DNA of 64,000 nucleotides. Origin: Nilaparvata lugens (Eukaryota > Arthropoda > Insecta > Hemiptera > Delphacidae). The stretch is from positions 52,758,442 to 52,822,441 of the forward strand of contig NC_052508.1 of the NCBI RefSeq assembly GCF_014356525.2. The letters are read 5' to 3'. The notes beneath the pieces are model-generated. The model worked only from the letters and a program-made list of their open reading frames with translations, ran no database searches and was not told the origin of the DNA. Both the position numbers and the translations under genes were made by a program. Of the stretch, positions 55,924 to 64,000 are shown in pieces; within the stretch, counting starts at the first letter, position 1, and every line of letters begins with the position of its first letter.

Positions 55924-57051
55924 GTTAGCATACAAAAAATTATTATTATTGTAATGTGCACAAAATCTTTATAAAATGTGAATCTTATAAATCTTTTGTG
56001 TGCATTTACTGATTCTTATACTGTGAGCGAAGACTGAGCTATCTAATTGTGCTATCAAAACAATCCGAACACAGATAAATTCTCATGATGGTTGCATTGA
56101 AATTTGGATAAAAATTCAAAACATGTTTTAGTAATTTCGATAATAAATTCGAATATGTTGCATGAAACAATTCAATTATCTACCAATTTGAATTGAGTTC
56201 AAGTAATCGGAGAATTTCCGAGTTATTACTTATATATATTACTTACTATATCAAATTACTGATTCGAATAATGCATAAACTGTTTGTGTGAAACAAAAAT
56301 GTTAAAAATTTGCATGAGTAATGAAACGTGAAATTCGAATAATATTGTTATTATAAATCCAATCATATTATTCTGCAATAACTTTGATGACAAATTACTT
56401 ATTACTTATATGAAAAATCCAATCATATGTTGATTGTAATGAACTGAAAATTTTTTTTCGATAATTGAGAGTTATGTCAGAGAATTTCCGAGTTATTACT
56501 CACAGTTTTGAGTAGTGAATCTGTTGAGCAAGATCTCTCTCTTGTATGATTTTAAACCTGAAACAAATAAGAGTCTAATGAAATATTTTTCAACGGATAC
56601 GAGTGTGAATAATACATTGATATTTGAATTATGAAAAATCCAATCATATGCATAAACTGTATGTTTTCTGCAATAACTTTGATGACAAATTACTTATTAC
56701 TTATATGAAAAATCCAATCATATGCATAAACTGTTTGTATGAAACAAAAATTGTTAAAAATTTGCATGAGTAATGAAACGTGAAATTCGAATAATATTGT
56801 TATTATAAATCCAATCATATTATTCTGCAATAACTTTGATGATAAATTACTTATTACTTATATGAAAAATCCAATCATATGTTGATTGTAATGAACTGAA
56901 AATTTTTTTTCGATAATTGAGAGTTATGTCAGAGAATTTCCGAGTTATTACTCACAGTTTTGAGTAGTGAATCTGTTGAGCAAGTTCTCCCTCTCTCGTA
57001 TGATTTTAAACCTGAAACAAATAAGAGTCTGTTGAAATATTTTTTCAACAG
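55924..57051 (+). other. Intron of the spliced Maverick gene, with internal tandem duplication
   Basis: GT (55,924) to AG (TTTTTTCAACAG, 57,051). AT-rich. It contains two copies of a 340-base segment (56,271-56,608 and 56,722-57,060; offset 451) that include the intron's 3' end and the first bases of exon 2. In the first copy the acceptor AACAG has become AACGG, so only the second can be used. Confidence 0.65.
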
Positions 57052-57456
57052 AAACGTGTGGTGGATGAGGACAGCTCCATAACGCCTCTTTTGCGGGAGG
57101 AGGAGGAGGAAGCGGAGAACGAGATGGAGACGGAGGAGTTGCTTGCGATTATTAATCGGACAGAGAAACCGTGGACGCCTCTCCGGCAGTTGGTGGAGAA
57201 CACGCCGTACCCCATCGTGGCGGTACGCCAGATTACCAACCAACATGGTCGGCGCATAATATTAAAAGTCCATTTGACAGCTTCACGACTGACGGACATA
57301 TACATGCCGGAGAGGTACACCCAGGGTTTGACCTCTAAAGACGTCGATCATTTCGACAAAAATTGCAAAAATCTTTGTCTCTTTGTGAAGCATGTTAATG
57401 CTTTTTTAACTGACATAAATATTGTCAAGTGCAAAATTAGCAAATTTGGCATTTGA
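57052..57456 (+). CDS. Spliced Maverick gene, exon 2 (compact C-terminal domain)
   Basis: 134 codons in the frame set by exon 1. It starts KRVVDEDSSITPLLREEEEE (a third acidic motif), then a folded-looking domain: PWTPLRQLVENTPYPIVAVR, HGRRIILKVHL, DIYMPERY. Small domains with L..L....PY.I......T..G.R..L........LP.R are common in hypothetical proteins of arthropod virus-like elements; I suspect an OB-like single-strand DNA-binding fold but cannot prove it. The last 24 codons lie inside a long hairpin (57,384-57,492). AATAAA at 57,529-57,534 gives a plausible poly(A) site. Confidence 0.66.
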   Translation, partial: KRVVDEDSSITPLLREEEEEAENEMETEELLAIINRTEKPWTPLRQLVENTPYPIVAVRQITNQHGRRIILKVHLTASRLTDIYMPERYTQGLTSKDVDHFDKNCKNLCLFVKHVNAFLTDINIVKCKISKFGI

Positions 57457-57492
57457 CAATATTTATCTCGGTGGGCATTAACATGCTTCACA
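57384..57492. repeat. Long hairpin spanning the 3' coding end
   Basis: The arms TGTGAAGCATGTTAATGC ... AAATATTGTCAA and TTGACAATATTT ... GCATTAACATGCTTCACA pair over about 45 bases with a small internal mismatch and a 20-base loop. The stop codon (57,454-57,456) lies at the loop/right-arm border. Confidence 0.75.
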
Positions 57493-57528
57493 TGTTAATA
57501 TGTATGTGTATGTGTAATAGTTGCCATC

Positions 57529-57534
57529 AATAAA
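57529..57534 (+). terminator. Poly(A) signal AATAAA of the spliced Maverick gene
   Basis: Canonical hexamer 73 bases after the stop, followed by a TGTGT stretch. Confidence 0.6.
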
Positions 57535-58905
57535 ATGTGTCCATATTTGATAAAAAATTGTTTTCAATTCTTACCTGTTGTTGATAAGTTCGTAATGAAT
57601 ATCACACTAGTATACGTGTTGAGCACTCTCCACACTATGCAAGTTGCATTGAGTGATAAGAGATTAAAAATGTGTTTTTATAGCTTGATGTATGGCAAGC
57701 TGACATCACTCGGTCGCTCACTGTGTCAAGGTCGGCTCAACGCTCTGCCTTCCTTGTTGCGAAGTGAGGGCGTTGGCCCTTACACATCTGGTGTGATGCA
57801 TTTCATTCATTCACGACCTTGCAAGGTCTTGTGTACATCGTACACATGGCTGGATTGGTATTCCATTCATTCTTTTATTGTGTTTGACTTTTTCACATCA
57901 ACTATTTGAAATGCATTTTGAAAATTCATTTCAAATAGATGATCTGAATAGGCGAATTCAAAGTATTATTCCAAATTAATAGAAAATTCCATTTTTTCTT
58001 TTAGATAGTGTAATGATTAATTAATTAACTTTAGTTCTGTGGGTAGATGACACAAGTTGATAAGTCACATTTTTGACCATATTGAGTTATGCATATGGTT
58101 GTGTTCAGAAAAATTAGATCTATAAGATGGTATAACTAAATATGTTGTACCTTTTTAAATAGCTGAGATATAGACCTTGCTTAAGCCTGATACTGCATTT
58201 TCTTCCAAACCCCAAGTTGACAAATATTGATAAGTACATATATCTCAACACTCTTCTACCGGTTTGTATTATAATCCAATTATCAAAAGATGACAAAATT
58301 TGATAAGTGTATGTACTGGTAGGCTATTATAAAACCTGAAAATCAATAACCCATATTGAGAACTACATAACCCATACAACTTTGCAAACAGTTCAAGTTT
58401 GGTTAACTTGATCAATACTTGTAAATAATATCAATTAATTTTTAAAAAATATATTCAAATTTCTATAAAATCGATTTTTAAGATATTCCCTATACTGTTA
58501 CATTGTGATTTGAAACATTTGGCAGATGGCAAAACATGATATCTCTGTCATCACTTGCAAAAATTCTCAATAGTTAATTTAAATAAATTGTTTTATCCCT
58601 TGATATTTTCTATTTAAATAGTCGAGGATCAGCTGATTATATTAGTGTAAAATGGGTAAGACTATTTAAATAGTCGAGGATCATCTGATTATATTAGTGT
58701 AAAATGGGTAAGAAAAAATATTATAGATAATGTTTGCAGCTATGCCAAACTTTCAAATTGCTCTCCTGAAAAGTTTACAAATCATGACTTATAAGCTTGT
58801 GTCATCTACCCACAGAGTTAATGTTTGAGCATTGAGTTGAAAGGTAATGAAAATATTGAATGTTGAGAACACTCTTTGTGCATGTTGATATTCTTCGCGT
58901 GTGCG
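57535..58905. other. Maverick interior, no gene recognised
   Basis: The catalytic part of polymerase B would be expected on the minus strand here, but I see no palm motifs or long frame. A 41-base palindrome (57,902-57,942, arms CTATTTGAAATG) and a two-copy 53-base tandem repeat (58,608-58,712, unit CTATTTAAATAGTCGAGGAT) are present. Confidence 0.5.
58608..58712. repeat. Two-copy 53-bp tandem repeat
   Basis: The units differ by one base (ATCAGCTG / ATCATCTG). Each contains the palindrome CTATTTAAATAG. Confidence 0.75.
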
Positions 58906-59303
58906 TTAAATCATTCTATTGGAGGAAGTTCTTTCCAATGTACTTTCTTTCCCCAACTTCTTTTCCATGTCTGTACTTTCTACCAAATTACGCACCAATA
59001 CTTCCAAGGATTCAGACATAAACTTGTAGGAATCTAAAAATTTAATTTTGCCTACTGAAAGTGTCAAAAATCTCTCTGACGTATTCGCGATGCAGGAAAT
59101 TTCTTTTTTACATTTACCGAGCGATTTCAGAATAAAATGCGAATCAAAACCGGAGAAATTATGAAAATAACATGATATGTACTCCAGAGTATGTGCTGTT
59201 AAATTGAGAAGTTCAGTAATTTGTTGATAGAGTGCATCACTGCAGGTTATATAAGGTGTGTACTGCGCCAAATGTAAGCCATTATCAGTTTTACCTTTGA
59301 ACA
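58906..59303 (-). pseudogene. Protein-primed DNA polymerase B fragment (exonuclease domain)
   Basis: Open on the minus strand from about 59,300 to the stop at 58,906; no convincing ATG. The peptide contains CYFHNFSGFDSHFILKSL, the Exo II motif [FY]-x-H-N-x-x-G-[FY]-D-S-H-[FL]-[IL], then ISCIANTSERFLTLSVGKIK and FLDSYKFMSESLEVLV. Order and spacing match the DNA_pol_B_2 family of Mavericks, adenovirus-like and linear-plasmid polymerases. It lacks Exo I, Exo III, the TPR insertions and the whole polymerase palm, so it cannot replicate DNA. It sits head-to-head with the BIR-bearing gene at 59,310. Confidence 0.8.
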
Positions 59304-59309
59304 GGAATC

Positions 59310-60305
59310 ATGTCCTATTCTTTGTGTTCTGATATTTTGGTGGACAAGCCACAAACTCGCTCTATCCAGTGTGATCTTGATTCTGATATTTTGGACAAAG
59401 CTCAGTCGTCGCTACTTTACGATATTGAATCAACAAATTTCCATTATGAACCAAGGAGGAGTAGTACACCAATCCAGAAGTCGGGAGAGGAGGGGGAAGA
59501 GGAGGTGGAGGAGCAGAAACGTGAGGAGGAACAGAAACGTGAAGAGGAACAGAAAGGAGTGCAAAAGCAGACACCTACGAAAATTGCTACGGTTGATCTT
59601 CACTGGTTTAAGCAAACTTGTAATCAAATTATTGTAAAGGAACTTGCTATTGTCGATGAGAGCAATAATTATGTTGTATTTCATTTCAAATCACCATTTC
59701 CAAAGATGGAATTGACTACAAAATTGTTTAACGACGTAACATGGCTGGAACGTAACTATCATAAAATAAAATGGAGCGATGGAGATTTGGAATGGAATGA
59801 GACAATTATCCGTGAATACCTCGCAGGTTATGAAAAAATTTTTACAAAAGGAACTGAGAAAGCAAAGTTTTTGAGAAGATTGCATTCTAACGTACAATGC
59901 ATACCGGAGGACTTTCTCAAGCCCGATTTCAGCTTTTTCACCACTTCGTGGTGTTATGATGCATGTAAGATACATAAGTATAGACCCGATGGAAGGTGTG
60001 CATTATTCTCTGCACAACATTATAATTCTCTGCTGTTTAAAAATATGTATCAAACAAATAATTTCTTGTGCAAGAATACACGTATGAAAAGTATGAAATT
60101 GGCGCCTATGTATACGAATGCTCAGAAAAGAAACTTTGCACGATATGGATTCTTCTACAACGGAAAGGAATTACAGTGTGTTTATTGCTCGCATGCACTG
60201 AGATTGCATAAAGCTCGTACATGTTGTCTGTCTACAATTAGATACGCCCCCCTCAGAGACAACTGTGTTACAGCTAAGTGCACATTCCTACCTTATTGTT
60301 CATAA
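59310..60305 (+). CDS. 331-codon protein ending in a partial BIR domain
   Basis: ATG 59,310. The N-terminus (to about residue 100) is charged, with a Glu/Lys/Arg coil (three EEQKRE-type repeats). The middle (about 110-215) has EYLAGYEKIFTKGTEKAKFL and SWCYDACKIHKYRPDGRCAL, a module with a C...C..H...C pattern I cannot name. The end (about 270-310) reads MKLAPMYTNAQKRNFARYGF then FFYNGKELQCVYCSHALRL: the first half of a BIR (IAP repeat), with the R/L-x-x..A..G-F-[FY]-Y-x-G-x-x-[DE]-x-V-x-C-x-x-C signature. The expected His-x6-Cys second half is not seen; the frame ends in unrelated sequence that reappears in the repeats at 60,973-61,050. So the BIR is probably truncated by the rearrangement at its 3' side. 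IAP-type proteins inhibit apoptosis in known viruses; whether this one does is unknown. Confidence 0.68.
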   Translation: MSYSLCSDILVDKPQTRSIQCDLDSDILDKAQSSLLYDIESTNFHYEPRRSSTPIQKSGEEGEEEVEEQKREEEQKREEEQKGVQKQTPTKIATVDLHWFKQTCNQIIVKELAIVDESNNYVVFHFKSPFPKMELTTKLFNDVTWLERNYHKIKWSDGDLEWNETIIREYLAGYEKIFTKGTEKAKFLRRLHSNVQCIPEDFLKPDFSFFTTSWCYDACKIHKYRPDGRCALFSAQHYNSLLFKNMYQTNNFLCKNTRMKSMKLAPMYTNAQKRNFARYGFFYNGKELQCVYCSHALRLHKARTCCLSTIRYAPLRDNCVTAKCTFLPYCS

Positions 60306-61440
60306 CTTAATCGAGGACATGCAGTGTTTTAGCTTTGCAAAAATTAACTCGCCTCTGGATGAACTTTGGAAATGCTTGTATGACATTGCAGATAAAAAAT
60401 GTAAAAGATCATTGCCCTCTCTCTGTTAAGACATCAATAGAGCTGATACCCCAAGTGATATAGGTCTGAGGATATCTATAGCCATTTTTGGAATGCTTGT
60501 TCGTACTAAATTTACTATAGATATTCTTGGAGAGCACACTTAAAAAGCAACGCCTGCGGTTTGTACAGCACATAGAAAATTTTAGAATTTGTGAAATTTT
60601 TCTTAACTGTCAGGTGGAAAGCAAACCAATCACTTTTTACAGTATAAAGATGGATTCACTCATTTAGCATTCACTTTAATTTGACAGTAGAGAATTTTTT
60701 CCTCAGGGAAATTATTTTTTCCCTCACATTTTCCAATTTTATCTGAGATTTTCGAATTATTGGACATACTAGATACAGGACATCTACATTATTGTAGTGC
60801 AAATGATTTCTCAACTATTGTTACAAATTCCGATGAACTTTGGAAATGCTTGTATGACATTGCAGATAAAAAAAAATGTAAAAGATCAACTTAGATCATT
60901 CTGTTAAGACATCAATAGAGCTGATACCCCCAGTGATATAGGTCTGAGGATATCTATGACCATTTTTATCAAGAGATACGCCCCCTCAGACACAACTGTT
61001 ACAGCTAAGGAATCTACCTTATCAATTATAGTTCATAGCTTGATCTAGGTCATGCAGTGTTTTAGCTTTGCTAAATTCAAAAAATTAACTCGCCTCTTGA
61101 TGTCAATTTCATTCAATGAATTTGATTCTATTGCAAAAAATATTAAATTTTCAACAGGATTCCAAGGCGATGATCTAGCGTTAACAAAAACAGAAAATGT
61201 ACATTTTCCAATTTTATCTGAGATTTTCGAATTATTGAACATACTAGATACAGGTCATCTACATTATTGTAGTGCAAATGATTTCTCAACTATTGTTACA
61301 AATACCGATGAACTTTGGAAATGCTTGTATGACATTGCAGATAAAAAATGTAAAAGATCATTGACCTCTCACTGTTAAGACATCAATAGAGCTGATACCC
61401 CCAGTGATATAGGTCTGAGGATATCTATAGCCATTTTTGG
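60245..61440 (+). repeat. Triplicated ~475-bp module with pseudo-coding content
   Basis: GATGAACTTTGGAAATGCTT recurs at about 60,358, 60,831 and 61,307, each followed by about 110 bases ending in GATATAGGTCTGAGGATATC. The preceding part (GATACGCCCCCTCAGA ... CATGCAGTGTTTTAGCTTTG) occurs twice (60,241 and 60,971) and another (CATTTTCCAATTTTATCTGA) twice (60,726 and 61,202). The most complete copy gives a 108-codon frame (61,052-61,378) containing FAKFKKLTRLLMSISFNEFD and NTDELWKCLYDIADKKCKRS, of unknown family. Confidence 0.7.
60655..60725 (+). repeat. Internal fragment of the Maverick TIR
   Basis: TTCACTTTAATTTGACAGTA followed by GAATTTTTTCCTCAGGGAAA matches 62,988-63,050 of the right TIR. 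It lies inside the triplicated region in the same orientation as the right TIR. Confidence 0.65.
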
Positions 61441-61456
61441 AATACTTTGATAAATT

Positions 61457-61640
61457 AATTACAAATAAAGAAAATGCAAGAATGTTAATTATATCTCCCA
61501 GTGCTGGGGGGAAAAACAAATCTCTTATTTAATTTAGTATTTGCTGAAAATGGTTTAAAATTTAAGCACATTTACTTATTTACCTATATGGACTTTGACA
61601 AGATGAAAAAAGAAAAATTCAAGCTCATAGATAGATAGTC
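61457..61640 (+). pseudogene. Packaging ATPase fragment, Walker A region (right copy)
   Basis: Inverted copy of 51,451-51,692. The P-loop lies around 61,495-61,515 with the same G6A5 frame change, and the following strand/helix ends at a stop about 61,638. The lead-in PHNAR segment is missing: a 40-base deletion relative to the left copy, between ACAAATAAAGAAAA and GAATGTTAATTATATC. Confidence 0.68.
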
Positions 61641-61875
61641 ACTAGATAGATCCGTGATAGTGCTTGAGAACCAAATTTTGTAACAAATTAAATGCTTCAA
61701 TTACTTGAGATGTCATACAGACAAGGAAGGTTTAATCATTGCTATAGAAGTTTCATCAAACTTCTTAACAAAAACAGTATGAATATTTGAAGTTTTTGTT
61801 TTAACGCAAGTTTCATTATCAATTTATCTAAATTTGAAACTCTTTGTTTCATTCTGATTCATAGTTTCAGATTGA

Positions 61876-63313
61876 AGATTTGATGTTGAAATTGAAGTGA
61901 ACATAATATTTGAACGATTTGTGTCAAAATCAGGAAATTGAAGAAGTTTTGGCCAATAGCCTGTTTTTTCTTTTCCAACTATTGTATTGTTCGCTCTATC
62001 TAATAAATAAAGCTAATGAGAGAATGCTTTATTCGTGTAGATTACAATATATACTGGTTTTTTACACTTATATACAATTATAAATGAATTTACATAATAT
62101 AGACTGAGAAAATATTTTTTGAAGTGCATATGATATGAAAAAAGCAGTTGTCAATAGTTGTAGCTAATATTGTTATGCATTAACATGAATTTGGAAAGAA
62201 TATTTGAAAAGATCCTTGCAACCAACTCTAGAACGAGAAACTTAAAGAGTAATAGGGTTTTAGCACATCTACAAAAGAGTTTCTTATCTATACTAGACTG
62301 GGATTGATTCACTTTAATCTGTCAGTATAAGTTGAATTGGGTTCTTAGAGATTCATGATGCTGAAGTAAGATCTGACTGAGAGAATAATTTGAGCATATC
62401 TTCCAAGGTTGACTCTCACTGTCAGTATAACATTAGATGGAGTCACTTTAATTTGACAGTAGAAATATGGATTCACTTTGCATTTAAAGATTTTAGGGTT
62501 GCATTTAAAGTAATATCCTTGCATTTAAAGATCCTTGCAACTAACTCTAGAACGAGAAACTTAAAGAGTAATAGGGTTTTAGCACATCTACAAAAGAGTT
62601 TCTTATCTATACTAGACTGGGATTGATTCACTTTAATCTGTCAGTATAAGTTGAATTGGGTTCTTAGAGCTTCATGATGCTGAAGTAAGATCTGACTGAG
62701 AGAATAATTTGAGCATATCTTCCAAGGTTGACTCTCACTGTCAGTATTTAGCACATCTACAAAAGAGTTTCTTATCTATACTAGACTGGGATTGATTCAC
62801 TTTAATCTGTCAGTATAAGTTGAATTGGGTTCTTAGAGATTCATGATGCTGAAGTAAGATCTGACTGAGAGAATAATTTGAGCATATCTTCCAAGGTTGA
62901 CTCTCACTGTCAGTATAGCATTAGATGGAGTCACTTTAATTTGACAGTAGAAATATGGATTCACTTTAATTTGACAGTAGAAATATGGATTCACTTTAAT
63001 TTGACAGTAGGGAATTTTTCCTCCAAAAAGGGAAATTTTTTTTCCCTCCCCCTCGTCCTCACTGGGAGAGGGGTTAGGGAGAAGGAGTGGGAGAGGGAGA
63101 GGGAGAGGGAGAGGGAGAGGGAGAGGGAGAGGGAGAAGGAGAGGGAGAGGGAGAGGGTGAGGGAGAGGGAGAGGGAGAGGGAGAGGGGGAGGAGAGGGGG
63201 GCGCAGAGGTGGAGGGGGGAGGGGGAGGGGGAGGGGGATTTGCGCAAAAATTTTTCCTTATTTCTCGGGGATTGCGCAAAAAAACCCGTCTGAAGTCTCT
63301 ATATTAGGCTACT
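61876..63313 (-). repeat. Right terminal inverted repeat of the Maverick
   Basis: 1,438 bp; the reverse complement follows the left TIR layer by layer, ending ...TATATTAGGCTACT. The tandem units differ in number or order: here 29-base units (ATGGATTCACTTTAATTTGA type) cluster at 62,930-63,010 and again as a short set at 62,450-62,480, with an extra CATTTAAAG triple near 62,480-62,530. The purine tract (GAGAGG/GAGGGG) is at 63,060-63,240. Confidence 0.92.
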
Positions 63314-63319
63314 GAATCC
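63314..63319 (+). repeat. Target-site duplication, right (GAATCC)
   Basis: Identical to 46,030-46,035. Confidence 0.9.
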
Positions 63320-63847
63320 AAATAGATTTTGTACTACAATCAGAAGTTTACAAACTTGATTCAAGTCATTGCCGACTCAGTCATTACCTGATAGAGTGCC
63401 TTACCTTATTTACTGCCAAACAGTTTTCCAACGTTCCAATACGCTGTCTACGTAACATTGGACCTTTCCTTTACGAGCCAGGACCAGAGAATTCTCATAC
63501 CTAAGATTGTTTCATACTATGGCTAGGACGTAACATTAAAATATTGAATGTTGAGAGACATTAAAATGTCTTATTCAGTTGACAGGAGACAGGTTTATTT
63601 ATTTTATTTATTTATTATTTTACAAAGGCGACTTTCTAGAAGTATTTTAAGCCTAGGTGATGATGATGATTATGATGAATGATAATACAATGAAGGTAGA
63701 GTTATGAATTAATAAAAATTATAGATGATAATGAGAATATTTCAAACTAATAATGAATTATTTTGATTCTCGATATTTGTATGCGCTCCACTATGAGATT
63801 GTTCATGGAAAATGTTAGTAATTCAACGTGAGGAGAATTATCTCCAG
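63320..63847. other. Host flank, no gene seen
   Basis: AT-rich sequence with a TTTATTTATTTATTTATT run (63,596-63,615) and a GATGATGATGATTATGATGA run (63,658-63,690). Confidence 0.45.
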
Positions 63848-64000
63848 CAATCCCAAGATTTCATATGCAGTTTGTTCCATTGGAAGCAGCTGAAAATAAT
63901 AAAGAAATTACCAAAGAAGCGTCCAGTTTTGAAAATACACTTAGTAACATTAAAAGGACACAAACCGACCAGCTTTTCAAAACATTAGAGGAGGATGAAC
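63848..64000 (+). CDS. Possible exon of an unidentified host gene (partial)
   Basis: From an acceptor at TTATCTCCAG (63,847) or CATATGCAG (63,870) the frame is open to the window edge: FVPLEAAENNKEITKEASSF, then LSNIKRTQTDQLFKTLEEDE. Composition is more balanced than the flank and is helix-like. No domain can be named from about 45 residues. The start is uncertain between the two acceptors. Confidence 0.4.

Larger units (their letters stand above)
46036..63313. mobile_element. 17.3-kb Maverick/Polinton-type element
   Basis: The ends are long inverted repeats (46,036-47,471 and 61,876-63,313) that start AGTAGCCTAATATAGA and are flanked by an exact 6-bp duplication, GAATCC (46,030-46,035 and 63,314-63,319). 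The 5'-AG terminus, 6-bp duplication, 15-20-kb size and long TIRs are the published hallmarks of Mavericks/Polintons. Inside are fragments of three hallmark genes: retroviral-type integrase with chromodomain end, packaging ATPase and protein-primed family B DNA polymerase. I recognise no capsid, penton or cysteine-protease gene. Most hallmark genes are truncated and there are internal duplications, so this copy is probably non-autonomous. Confidence 0.9.

Noticed and set aside
51451..61640. CRISPR-like reading of the regularly spaced repeats in the Maverick
   Set aside because: Units are long, directly adjacent and diverged, with no unique spacers; the host is a eukaryote.
46036..63313. Endogenous nudivirus or other integrated large DNA virus
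   Set aside because: Exact 6-bp duplications and AG-ended inverted repeats show transposon-type integration; the integrase, ATPase and polymerase remnants fit a Maverick.
1..64000. tRNA or rRNA genes
   Set aside because: I looked for tRNA A/B-box patterns and rRNA signatures by eye and found none convincing; a tRNAscan or Infernal run would settle this.

Overview
The window is nuclear DNA from an insect, AT-rich and dense with transposons. The only host gene I can name is a beta-1,3-glucan recognition protein (GNBP, an arthropod immune family). The style of the dispersed repeats suggests a hemipteran, perhaps a planthopper; this is a guess from repeat style, not proof. There are two 100-N assembly gaps (10,734-10,833 and 45,717-45,816).

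Layout. (1) 1-10,733: the 3' half of the GNBP gene on the minus strand, with four exons (10,733-10,634 cut by the gap, 9,483-9,359, 5,817-5,716, 2,041-1,943). Its introns hold a LINE fragment, MITE-like elements and a tandem repeat. (2) 11,060-24,568: a 13.5-kb LTR retrotransposon on the minus strand with 2.5-kb LTRs, a 4-bp target-site duplication (TSD) and a TGGCGCC primer-binding site, but no recognisable protease, reverse transcriptase or integrase. A nearly full-length CR1/Jockey-type LINE (about 15,516-20,262, minus strand) sits inside it and splits its single long reading frame. (3) 24,600-45,700: mostly non-coding. It holds two paralogous genes for small secreted or membrane peptides (25,556-26,465 minus; about 36,176-37,027 plus), a diverged solo LTR of the same family in opposite orientation (33,028-about 35,548), and at least seven copies of a hairpin repeat whose arms carry CTGTCAGCAT / ATGCTGACAG. 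(4) 46,036-63,313: a 17.3-kb Maverick/Polinton-type element. It has 1.44-kb terminal inverted repeats (TIRs) with 5'-AG ends and an exact 6-bp TSD (GAATCC). (5) 63,848-64,000: a possible exon of an unidentified host gene.

The Maverick is the most interesting object. It keeps fragments of the hallmark integrase (chromodomain end), packaging ATPase (two inverted fragments) and protein-primed DNA polymerase B (exonuclease-domain fragment). I recognise no capsid or protease gene. It also carries genes that look less decayed: an intron-containing gene with TATA box, initiator, Kozak context and poly(A) signal; a 331-codon gene ending in a partial BIR (IAP-type) domain, head-to-head with the polymerase fragment; and a tandem pair of small paralogues. 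I read it as a non-autonomous, rearranged virus-like element. Many breaks are single-base shifts in homopolymers, so assembly error cannot be separated from true decay by eye.
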